Origin: Rohdeia mirabilis
GTDB lineage: Bacteria; Planctomycetota; UBA1135; GCA-002686595
Assembly: GCA_007750655.1 (NCBI GenBank)
Contig: CP036290.1
Span: 4,526,001-4,590,000 of the forward strand
Length of the DNA: 64,000 nucleotides
Direction: 5' to 3'
Under the pieces are notes generated by a model that saw only the letters and a program-made list of their open reading frames with translations, made no database searches and had not been told where the DNA came from. The stretch's first letter is position 1, and the number at the start of each line of letters is the position of its first letter. Below, one piece after another: positions 33,461-41,320 of the stretch. Position numbers and translations under genes: made by a program.

Positions 33461-35335
33461 TCAGCCCGCCACGTCCAGATCCGCCGACTCGGGCGGGCGA
33501 CTCGCCTTGCCGCGGCCCTTGCGCTTGCCGGGGCCGGCCTTGCCGCGCTTGATCTCGCGCTCGAGGGCCTGACGGAACGCGGGGATCAGGTCGCCGCGGC
33601 CCGCTTCGTCGAGCGCGCGGATGACGATGCCGGCGTTGTCCGGGTCCTTCCAACGCACGAGCGCCTTCTGCTGCTTGCGCTCGGCCATCGTGCGCGGGAC
33701 GTAGACCTCTTCCAGCGTGATCGGGTCCTGTCCGGCCACGAACTGCACCATGCCGCGCGTCATCGGCAGGGGCAGGAACTCCTGGGCCTGCTCGGGGCTG
33801 TAGTTGCGCTCGAACAGCTTCTCGAACAGCTCGACCGCGCGCTCGAGCGTCGTGCCCGGGTGGCCGACGATGAAGTAGTTCGCGAGGTACTGGTCGCGGC
33901 CGTTCTCGGCACAGGCGGCCTTGTACTCCTCCTCGAACTCCTCGTACTTCTCGAAGCCCGGCTTGTTCATCAGGCGCAGCACCTCGGGCGAGGCGTGCTC
34001 GGGCGCGAGCTTCATGCGACCCGGCACGTGGTCCTTCACCAGCGTGTCGTGCAGCGGCAGCGTCTCGCCCTTCTTGTTCTTGAGCATGTCGTAGCGCACG
34101 CCGCTCGACACGAACGCGTTCTTCACGCCGCTCGTGTTCTTCACGAGGCCCAAGAGGCGCCGATAGCCCTCGCTGGCCTTGTCGAGCCGCAACGCGGGAC
34201 ACGGGTCGGGCGTCAGACAGTCGCGATCGAGGCAGGCTTCGCCCTTCTCGAGCAGCTTGCAGCCCAGACCCCACATGTTCGCGGTGGGCCCGCCGACGTC
34301 GGTGATCGTGCCCTTGAAGTCGAAGCGCTCGCCGAGTTTGGCCGCCTCCTTCAGGATCGACGCCTCGCTGCGCCCCTGGATCGCACGGCCCTGGTGGAAC
34401 GTGATCGAGCAGAACGAGCAGTCCGCGAAACAGCCGCGGTGGGTGTTGACCGAGAACTTGACGGGTTCGAGCGCGGGCACGCCTCCGGCCGCTTCGTGGT
34501 CCGGGTGCCAGGCGCGTTGGAACGGCAGGTCGTAGTACTCGTCGACCTCGTCCGGCGCGGCGGGCGGAACGGGCGGGTACTGCAGGACCCAGCGATTGCC
34601 GTGGGCCTGGGCGATGACGCGGCCGCTGGGCCGGTTCTCCTCGCGCACGGCCTGGAACAGCGGCACGAACAGCTTGTTGTCGGCGACGAGCTCTTCGTAG
34701 GACGGAACCACGCGCGCGTCGGCCGGGCACGCGCTCGCGATCTCGCACGACTGCGCCAGCCCGTGCAGGCTCTCGCCCTTCTCGCAGCGGCGGGTGATCT
34801 CGAGGCTCGTGCGCTCGCCCATCCCCCACACGAGCAGGTCGGCTTTGCAGTCGACGAGGATCGAGCGGCGGATCTTGTCGTCCCAGAAGTCGTAGTAGGC
34901 GAGGCGGCGCGGCCCCGCTTCCATGCCGCCGACGACGACGGGCACGCCCTTGAAGTGCTGACGCGCGCCGGCCGTGTAGGCGATCGTCGCGCGGTTCGGG
35001 CGACCGGGCAGACCGCCGGGCCGGTACACGTCGGTGCGGCGCTTGCGCTTCGCGGCCGTGTAGTTCGTGACCATCGAGTCGATGGTCCCGGCGGTCACAC
35101 CGACCCACAGCTTCGGCGTCGGAAGGCGCTCCCAACCCGAACCGTCCGGCTCGAGCTCGGGCACGTCGAGGATGCCGACGCGATAGCCCTTGCTCTCGAG
35201 GTACCGCGCGATCGCCGCCGCGCCGAACGAGTAGTGGTCGACGTAGGCGTCGCCGGTGACGATCAGCACGTCGAGCGCGTCCCAGCCGAGCTGGGCCATC
35301 TCGGCGCGGGTGCGGGGGAGGAAGGGTGCGGCCAT
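33461..35335 (-). CDS. ygiQ: YgiQ family radical SAM protein
   Basis: A 624-residue protein with the YgiQ N-terminal region (LDVLIVTGDAYVDHYSFGAA at about 21-40), the radical-SAM cluster motif CFADCSFC (Cys302, Cys306, Cys309) following VNTHRG, and the C-terminal YgiQ domain with RYDMLKNKKGET and LAPEHASPEVLRLM. Function of the family is not established. E. coli YgiQ is longer (739 residues). The C-terminal 25 residues are a Lys/Arg/Gly tail (AGPGKRKGRGKASRPPES), and this tail is the segment duplicated at 31237. Start is the ATG at 35335; upstream residues are not conserved. Confidence 0.9.
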   Translation of the reverse strand: MAAPFLPRTRAEMAQLGWDALDVLIVTGDAYVDHYSFGAAAIARYLESKGYRVGILDVPELEPDGSGWERLPTPKLWVGVTAGTIDSMVTNYTAAKRKRRTDVYRPGGLPGRPNRATIAYTAGARQHFKGVPVVVGGMEAGPRRLAYYDFWDDKIRRSILVDCKADLLVWGMGERTSLEITRRCEKGESLHGLAQSCEIASACPADARVVPSYEELVADNKLFVPLFQAVREENRPSGRVIAQAHGNRWVLQYPPVPPAAPDEVDEYYDLPFQRAWHPDHEAAGGVPALEPVKFSVNTHRGCFADCSFCSITFHQGRAIQGRSEASILKEAAKLGERFDFKGTITDVGGPTANMWGLGCKLLEKGEACLDRDCLTPDPCPALRLDKASEGYRRLLGLVKNTSGVKNAFVSSGVRYDMLKNKKGETLPLHDTLVKDHVPGRMKLAPEHASPEVLRLMNKPGFEKYEEFEEEYKAACAENGRDQYLANYFIVGHPGTTLERAVELFEKLFERNYSPEQAQEFLPLPMTRGMVQFVAGQDPITLEEVYVPRTMAERKQQKALVRWKDPDNAGIVIRALDEAGRGDLIPAFRQALEREIKRGKAGPGKRKGRGKASRPPESADLDVAG

Positions 35336-35395
35336 GGCGCCCGGCACGGTATCAGGCCCCGACCACCCCACGGCCGGCAGCGCGCCGGAACGCGA

Positions 35396-35430
35396 ACCGG
35401 GGGAGCGCCCGCCATGGGCACTCCCCCGGT
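35396..35430 (-). terminator. Strong hairpin after the 35472 gene
   Basis: ACCGGGGGAG pairs with CTCCCCCGGT, extended inward by one mismatch and GCCC/GGGC around a 5-base loop. It lies about 42 bases after the stop of the minus-strand gene at 35472-36983, upstream of ygiQ, and has no T-tract. Position and shape match the hairpin at 551-583. Confidence 0.6.
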
Positions 35431-35471
35431 CGCTCACCGCGGCGCGCAGGCTCGCGGCGCTTCGGGCTCGT

Positions 35472-36983
35472 TCAGCCCTTGCGCATCTCGCCGAGCCACT
35501 CGACCAGCCGCTCGCGGAACGCGTCCATGGGCATGCCCAGGTGCTTCTCGAAGGTCAGCGTCGGGTTGTCGCCCTTGCCGACGCCCTTGAGGATCTCGAT
35601 CAGGTCGGCGCGGCGCCCTTCGAAGAGGTAGGCGCTGATGGCGTAGGACGCGAGCAGGTCCTCGGCCGAGAAGTCGGCGGTCTTCTTGCCGATGACGGTG
35701 ACCAGGTTGACCGGGTTGGAGCTGCGGCGCAGCAGCAGGCGCGCCTCGTCGAGCCAGTCCACCGACGGGTCGCGCAGACGCTCGCCGAGGCTCGGTCCGT
35801 CCTTCTCGCCGTAGTCGTCGGTCTGGATCCACAGGGTCAGGCGCGTGCCGCACAGCTGCGACGACAGGAACAGCCCGAGACCCGCACGCACCCAGCCCTT
35901 GTTGAGGTCGGCGCCGAAGACCTGCTCGAGGTAGTTGCCGACGCGCTGGTTCGCCGCCATGTCGTAGCGACCGGCGGCCTGGTTCGAAGCGATGCAGCAG
36001 ATGTAGTTGCCGAACTGCGAGCCCGCGATCGTCGACTGGTACTGCGGATCGCCCTGGAACTCGGGGTGCCGCTGGTAGAACTGCAGACGCAGGTCCGGAT
36101 CGGCGAGACCGTAGTAGCGGAACTGCACGCCCTGCTGGGCGAACGGGTCGGGGATGCCGAACATCTGCGTGAGCATGTCCGGCGCCTGGTGGAAGATCTC
36201 GAGGACGCGCTGGCCCTCTTCCGGCGTGCCGGTCGTGGCGACGAGCGCGCGCGGACACTCGATCACCGTGGTGAACGCGATGCCGGTGGCCTGGCCGCTG
36301 GGGTCCAGCTCCGCGCGCGTCCCGGTCGGCGAGTTCGCCTGGAGGTCCTTCATCAGACCCTCGCGCAGCAGGCGGTCGAACTTCGCGTCGACGACCTCGA
36401 AGATGCGCCACTCCTCGCGCTCCTCGTCCCACTTCTGTCCGGCGCGCTCGCGCAGGTCCTCGTTGTTCCAGTCGAGCATCGCGAGGTTCGCCAGCTCGGC
36501 GCGGCGCTCCTCCTTGTGACGCGCGGTGGCGTTCTCGGTCGGGAAGCACTCGTCGACGCGGTCGGCCAGGGCTTCGGCGGCCGCCTTGCGCTTCGCGGAG
36601 AGGTCGGCGAGCTCGTCGTCGCCCGCGCGGCTCTTCGGCTCCTTGTACTTCTTGAAGACCCACTCGTTCTTCTTCTTCGTGTACCCGAGCGCCTTGCGTG
36701 CGTCCTTGTTGTCCGTGTCGTAGGCGAGGATGCAGCGGTAGATCTGATCGCGCTCGACGTCGGCCTTGATGTCGTCGGCGAGCTCGGCCAGTTCGATCGC
36801 CTTCGCGAGGATCTCGGCCTGGACGGTCTTCAGGTTCTCGAGCGGTTCCTGGGCCGTGGCGGCAGCGGCGGCCGTGCTCGGTCCGAACGAGGCCAGGAGC
36901 GGCAACCCGGCGACGAGCGGCAGGGCCAGGGCGAAAGTGGCGGCGTGACGCGAGAGCGAAGTCATCGGGCGTGCGTTCGGCAT
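35472..36983 (-). CDS. Exported protein of unknown function, peptidase-MA-like C-terminus
   Basis: A 503-residue exported protein with a signal peptide (ATFALALPLVAGLPLLASFG; the ATG at 36983 or at 36965 would both serve). A Lys/Glu-rich helical segment follows (about 50-190). The C-terminal half, with YGLADPDLRLQFYQRHPEFQ, NYICCIASNQAAGRYDMAAN and SYAISAYLFEGRRADLIEIL, then FEKHLGMPMDAFRERLVEWL, has the layout of planctomycete DUF1570/peptidase-MA-like proteins, which end in such a helix pair. No HExxH zinc motif was seen, so if related, it would lack the zinc site. Function unknown. Confidence 0.65.
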   Translation of the reverse strand: MPNARPMTSLSRHAATFALALPLVAGLPLLASFGPSTAAAAATAQEPLENLKTVQAEILAKAIELAELADDIKADVERDQIYRCILAYDTDNKDARKALGYTKKKNEWVFKKYKEPKSRAGDDELADLSAKRKAAAEALADRVDECFPTENATARHKEERRAELANLAMLDWNNEDLRERAGQKWDEEREEWRIFEVVDAKFDRLLREGLMKDLQANSPTGTRAELDPSGQATGIAFTTVIECPRALVATTGTPEEGQRVLEIFHQAPDMLTQMFGIPDPFAQQGVQFRYYGLADPDLRLQFYQRHPEFQGDPQYQSTIAGSQFGNYICCIASNQAAGRYDMAANQRVGNYLEQVFGADLNKGWVRAGLGLFLSSQLCGTRLTLWIQTDDYGEKDGPSLGERLRDPSVDWLDEARLLLRRSSNPVNLVTVIGKKTADFSAEDLLASYAISAYLFEGRRADLIEILKGVGKGDNPTLTFEKHLGMPMDAFRERLVEWLGEMRKG

Positions 36984-37224
36984 GGAGGTGGGGTCGGCGC
37001 GGCCGGATCGTCCGGCCCCGGCGCGGGAGGGGCCCCATCGTAGAACGCGGCCGCCGAGGGCGCGAGTCGGGTCCGCGTCCGCGACCGGGACTACCCCGAT
37101 GGCGCGCCAGGGTCACGGTGCGGGTGCCACTGCGGCGCATCGAACTCGGTGATGTGGATCGCCCTGGAAGCGACACATCCGACCGGCGCCGCCCGAGTTC
37201 GCGCCGATCGCGAAGTCGGTCCGC

Positions 37225-38445
37225 TCAGCGCTCCGCCAACCAGGCCGCGAGTTCGCGCGCGAGCAGCTCGTACTGCCCCGGTGCGTTGTAGGCCTGGCCG
37301 GACACGCGCAGGACGCGCTTCGGCGGCGCGGGCCAGGGACCGACGACGACTTCGATGCGGCGCGCGCCGAAACGGTCGTACAAGGGGTCGAGCCACGGTT
37401 CGCTCGGCGCCGGCTCGTCGTCCGCCACGTCGGGCAGCGGCACGGTCGCGATCGATCCGATCATCGACTCGGGCGCGGGCGCTTCGATGCCGAGCACCGC
37501 GCACAGCCGCTCGCGCGCGCCGAGCACGAGGCCCTTGTTGTGCGCGCGCAAGGCGTCGAAGCCGTCGCCGTCCGGACTGTCGAACAGACCGCCCAGCACG
37601 TCGATCGCGCGCGGAATGCACAGCCACGGGCTCGGATCGCACGTTCCCGTCCAGTCGGCCTCGAGGCGGAAGCGCGACCGATCCGTGCGCGTCGCGTTGC
37701 GGCCGTGACTCGTGACCAGCGGCGGCGTCGCGTCCTGCAGGTCGCGCCGCACGTGCAGGAACGCCGACCCCTTCGGCGTGCACAACCACTTGTGGCAGTT
37801 GCCCGTGTACCACCCCGCGCCGAGCGCCTGCAGGTCGAGCGGCAGCATGCCCGGCGCGTGCGCTCCGTCGACGAGCGTCTCGACGCCGTGTTCGCGCGCC
37901 AACGCCACCAGGCGCGCGATCGGCAGGACGAGGCCGGTCATGCTCGTGACGTGGTCGCAGACCAAGAGGCGCGTCCGTTCGGTGAACGCCGCCATCACGC
38001 GCTCGACGACGTCATCCTCGCTGGCGAGCGGGAACGGCACACGGACCTCGCGCACGCTCGCCCCCGCGCGCTCGGCCACGAAGCGCACCGCGTTGGCCGT
38101 CGCGTTGTACTCGTGGTTCGAGAGCACGATCTCGTCACCCGGCGCGAGCTCCATCCCGCGCAGCACCCAGTTCACGCCGGTCGTGGCGTTCGGAACGAGC
38201 ACCAGGTCGTCCGGATCCGCACCGACGAACCGCGCGAGGTCCGCGCGCGCGCCGTCGAGCGCCGCTTCCAGTTCGCGCACGACGAAACGCACCGGCTGCG
38301 CCTCGAAACGAGCGCGCCATTCGTTCTGTTCCTCGAGCACGGCGCGCGGACAAGCGCCGAAGCTGCCGTGGTTCAGGAAGACCCAGTCCGGATCGAGCGT
38401 CCAGTGCCGCGCGTGGACGGATCCGGTGCGATCGGCACCGGTCAC
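37225..38445 (-). CDS. Class V (NifS-like) aminotransferase family protein
   Basis: A 406-residue PLP-dependent fold-type I enzyme. It has FLNHGSFGACPRAVLEEQ at about 23-40, PNATTGVNWVLRG at 85-97, the aspartate in TLVDGAHAPGML, and the Schiff-base Lys219 in GNCHKWLCTPKGS. The N-terminal LNHGSFG and the layout resemble isopenicillin-N epimerase-like members rather than cysteine desulfurases; a catalytic Cys loop of desulfurases was not seen. The substrate is unknown. The GTG at 38445 forms a GTGA overlap with the stop of the glycosyltransferase gene upstream, indicating coupling; a longer in-frame extension is antiphase. Confidence 0.85.
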   Translation of the reverse strand: MTGADRTGSVHARHWTLDPDWVFLNHGSFGACPRAVLEEQNEWRARFEAQPVRFVVRELEAALDGARADLARFVGADPDDLVLVPNATTGVNWVLRGMELAPGDEIVLSNHEYNATANAVRFVAERAGASVREVRVPFPLASEDDVVERVMAAFTERTRLLVCDHVTSMTGLVLPIARLVALAREHGVETLVDGAHAPGMLPLDLQALGAGWYTGNCHKWLCTPKGSAFLHVRRDLQDATPPLVTSHGRNATRTDRSRFRLEADWTGTCDPSPWLCIPRAIDVLGGLFDSPDGDGFDALRAHNKGLVLGARERLCAVLGIEAPAPESMIGSIATVPLPDVADDEPAPSEPWLDPLYDRFGARRIEVVVGPWPAPPKRVLRVSGQAYNAPGQYELLARELAAWLAER

Positions 38446-39407
38446 AGGCGCGACTTCTTCTCGACCAGGTCGGCGAGAAGTCCGACCGAAAGGACCTGCA
38501 CCGCCGCCATGAACAGGAAGACGGTCTTGTCGCCCAGGTTCGGCGGATCCTCGATGAACAGGTCGTAGGCCAAGGACCCGCACAGCAGCAGGAACAGGAA
38601 CCCGAAGGCCGGATAGAAGACCTTCAGCGGGTTGAAGTACATCACCGTGCGGATGATCAGCGCGGTGAAGCCGAGCGTGTCGCGGATCGGGCGGATCTTG
38701 CTGCGTCCTTCGCGGTGCGCGTAGTTGATGTCGATGTAGTCGACGCGGTGCGCATTCGTCAGAGACGCCAGCGTGATCGTCGTCGTGAACGAGAATCCGT
38801 CGGGCAGGATCGGTCGGTAGCGCAGCACGAGCTCGCGGCGGAACGCGCGCAGACCCGAGTTGAGGTCGGGGATGTGCGTCCCGGCCAGGAACGAGGCCAA
38901 CGCGCGCAGGGTCGCCTTCGCCGGCCGCCGGATCAGCGGGATGTGGACGTCCGTCCCGCGCCGCGCGCCGACCACCATCTCGGCGCCGTCGTCGATGCGC
39001 GCGAGCAGGTCCGGGATGCGGTCCTCGGGATAGGTCCCGTCGGCGTCGGTGATCATCACGACGCGGTGGCGGGCGGCGGCGAACCCGCTCTTGAGCGACG
39101 CTCCGTAGCCGCGGTTCGCGTGGTGGTGCAGCACGCGCAGGACGGGGTGCGCGGCTTCGAGCGTCGCCAGCTTCTCCGCCGTGCCGTCGGTCGATCCGTC
39201 GTTCACGACCAGCACCTCGAGCGGCACGCCCAGGTTCAGGCCGGACAGGCGCTCGACCACCCCTTCGATCCCGTTCACCTCGTTGTAGGCGGGGACGATG
39301 ACCGTCACGCCGGCCGCGGAGATGCGTTCGGGGGCGGGATCGAGCGCGCCGCGGGAGCTGGGCAGGTCGGCGGAGTCGGGACGGGGGGGGTCGAGCTCGG
39401 GGGTCAT
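38442..39407 (-). CDS. Glycosyltransferase family 2, dolichol-phosphate-mannose-synthase-like
   Basis: A 321-residue protein. After a Pro/Asp-rich lead of about 33 residues, the GT2 domain starts TVIVPAYNEVNGIEGVVERL, with VVNDGSTDGT, the metal-binding segment MITDADGTYPED and the DLNSGLRAFRRELVLRY motif. Two C-terminal hydrophobic segments (VFYPAFGFLFLLLCGSLAYD and FLFMAAVQVLSVGLLADLVE) anchor it in the membrane. It probably transfers a sugar from a nucleotide donor to a polyprenyl phosphate carrier. Its stop overlaps the aminotransferase start, so the two may work in one pathway. Confidence 0.88.
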   Translation of the reverse strand: MTPELDPPRPDSADLPSSRGALDPAPERISAAGVTVIVPAYNEVNGIEGVVERLSGLNLGVPLEVLVVNDGSTDGTAEKLATLEAAHPVLRVLHHHANRGYGASLKSGFAAARHRVVMITDADGTYPEDRIPDLLARIDDGAEMVVGARRGTDVHIPLIRRPAKATLRALASFLAGTHIPDLNSGLRAFRRELVLRYRPILPDGFSFTTTITLASLTNAHRVDYIDINYAHREGRSKIRPIRDTLGFTALIIRTVMYFNPLKVFYPAFGFLFLLLCGSLAYDLFIEDPPNLGDKTVFLFMAAVQVLSVGLLADLVEKKSRL

Positions 39408-39465
39408 CTGCCGAGCAGGATAGTCGAGCAGTCGCCCGCGGAGCGAGGATCCCTCGGCGCGGACG

Positions 39466-39801
39466 TCACCGAAGATGCTGGCGCAGCCGCCGGCGCAGCA
39501 ACTCGATCAGCTCGGGATCCAGCACCTCGAAGCGATCGGGGACCGACAGACAGACGACGCGCTTGCCGCGCAGGTGCGCCCGGAAGCGCCGCGAGAGCCG
39601 CGTCCGCTGGCCAGGCTCCATCACGAGGACGACGTCGGCCCATCGGATCAGATCGGGCGTCAGCGGCGTGTCCGAGTCCGCGTTCAGACCCGCCGAGAGA
39701 GCCTCGTACCCGGCGTCCGCGAACTCGGGATCGTTGGCCACGACGTGCGCGGCCGTGGGGCTGCGCTGGCGATTCTTCGAGCAGACGAAGAGCAGGTTCA
39801 A
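39466..39801 (-). CDS. Low-molecular-weight protein tyrosine phosphatase-like protein
   Basis: A 111-residue protein with the phosphatase loop CSKNRQRS near the N-terminus (Cys7 nucleophile, Arg13; C-x5-R), the segment ALSAGLNADSDTPL, and VPDRFEVLDPELIELL, which would provide the general-acid Asp. This is the short COG4551-type branch rather than classical LMW-PTP of about 150 residues. It lies 28 bases after mutY on the same strand, so it is probably cotranscribed with it. Substrate unknown. Confidence 0.83.
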   Translation of the reverse strand: MNLLFVCSKNRQRSPTAAHVVANDPEFADAGYEALSAGLNADSDTPLTPDLIRWADVVLVMEPGQRTRLSRRFRAHLRGKRVVCLSVPDRFEVLDPELIELLRRRLRQHLR

Positions 39802-39829
39802 CGGATCGATCGGCTCGTTGCGCTCCGAC

Positions 39830-41092
39830 CTACCGCGACAGCGCGCGCCGCAGCACGTCGGACTCGTGGGCCACCTTCCGGGCCAGACCGGTCAACGGAC
39901 GCCCCGCGAGGCTCGCGATCGGCAGCCAGAACAGGTCGGCGTCCTCGCCCACGGGCAGCGGCTTCCACAGGTCCGCGCGCAGGACGCGGGCTTCGATGCG
40001 GTGGCGCGTGATGCCGTGGCGCAGGCGGAAGAGCTCGTCGCCCGTCTCGAGACTCGCGTGCGGCCAGGCCGTCGGCCACAGGTGCGAACTCGCCACCTCG
40101 CGCGTCGGGAACTCGAACAGCCCGGCCATGCGTCCGGTGCTCGGGCGGCGGCGCAGCAGCACGCGATCGCGTCCCAGCGCCAGCGCGATCTCGAGTTCGA
40201 CCTCGATCGCCGCGGGCCGCACGCGCGGACGCGGCAACTCGCTCTCGCGTCCGGCGGCGCGCGCGGCACAGCGCTTGGCCCAGGGACACACGAGGCATTT
40301 CGGGCGCTTGGGCGTGCAGAGCGTCGCGCCGAGCTCCATCAGCGCCTGGTTGAACGAACCGGGGCCGTCGGGCGCGCGCGGATCGCCCTGCGGCGCGTCG
40401 GGCGGCACGAGCTTGGACGCGAGCGCCCAGGTCGAGCGGCGCAGCGGCGAGGACCCGGCCGGATCCTCGAGCGCGAACATCCGCGCCAGCACGCGCTCGA
40501 CGTTGCCGTCCACGAGCGGTTCGCTGAAGCCGTAGGCGATCGAGAGCACCGCGCCCGCCGTGTACGGACCGACGCCGGGCAGGTCGAGCGCTTCGTCGAG
40601 CCGCTGCGGGAAGCGCCCGCCGTACTCGGACGCGATCACGCGCGCCGCCTCGCGCAGGGCCACGGCGCGGCGGTAGTAGCCGAGCCCGCTCCAGGCCGCC
40701 ATCAAGGCGTCGTCCTCCGCGCGCGCCAGGGCGTCGACGGTCGGGAAACGGCCTAGGAAGCGCGGCCAGTAGTCGAGGACGCGGCTGACCTGGGTCTGCT
40801 GCAGCATTGCCTCGCTGATCCAGATCGCGTACGGGTCGTTCGTACGGCGCCAGGGCAGGTCGCGCTTGTGCAGCGCGAACCAGGCGCACAGCTCCATCGC
40901 CATCAGTTGACGTTCGGCGAGGCCGGGCAGCGCGATCGCGTCGGCGTCGGAGCTCGGGTCGACGGAACCCCCGCCCGCAGCTTCGGAATCGGTCGCGGCG
41001 CGCTCGATGGCACGGTCGACTGCACGGTCGTCGGCGCTCTCACCGATCGCGCCTCTTTGCGCCCGTTCCTGCTCCGACTTCTCGCGCCCCAT
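39830..41092 (-). CDS. mutY: A/G-specific adenine DNA glycosylase MutY
   Basis: A 420-residue base-excision repair enzyme removing adenine opposite 8-oxoguanine. It shows the catalytic Glu in IWISEAMLQQTQV, the helix-hairpin-helix LPGVGPYTAGAVLSIAYG with catalytic Asp in LVDGNVERVLAR, and the Fe-S cluster ligands C-x6-C-x2-C-x5-C (CTPKRPKCLVCPWAKRC). The C-terminal domain resembles MutT (RVLLRRRPSTGRMAGLFEFP), for 8-oxoG recognition. An N-terminal extension of about 60 residues is charged and likely disordered; a shorter start near Met66 is possible. It is transcribed divergently from the protease gene. Confidence 0.93.
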   Translation of the reverse strand: MGREKSEQERAQRGAIGESADDRAVDRAIERAATDSEAAGGGSVDPSSDADAIALPGLAERQLMAMELCAWFALHKRDLPWRRTNDPYAIWISEAMLQQTQVSRVLDYWPRFLGRFPTVDALARAEDDALMAAWSGLGYYRRAVALREAARVIASEYGGRFPQRLDEALDLPGVGPYTAGAVLSIAYGFSEPLVDGNVERVLARMFALEDPAGSSPLRRSTWALASKLVPPDAPQGDPRAPDGPGSFNQALMELGATLCTPKRPKCLVCPWAKRCAARAAGRESELPRPRVRPAAIEVELEIALALGRDRVLLRRRPSTGRMAGLFEFPTREVASSHLWPTAWPHASLETGDELFRLRHGITRHRIEARVLRADLWKPLPVGEDADLFWLPIASLAGRPLTGLARKVAHESDVLRRALSR

Positions 41093-41320
41093 GGGGCGGG
41101 CATCCTACTCGCTGGCCCGCCCGCACCGACCTTCGACGCGCGCAACTCGGGCCGTGCGACCGACGTGGCGGCCGTCGGAAAACTCTTCTCGGACCGCACC
41201 CGCGCGCACGGGATAGGGTCGCGCACTCGCGGAGCCGCTGCACGGGGGAACGTGCGCGCTTCGACACATGTGGGCGGGAAGGGCCGAGCGCGAGCGGCAC
41301 GCCCAGGACGTAGGACGACG

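Noticed and set aside
33361..33470. Small hairpin CTCCGGA-TGGA-TCCGGAG near the ygiQ end as terminator
   Set aside because: Only 7 bp with a 4-base loop and no T-tract; chance is likely in this composition.
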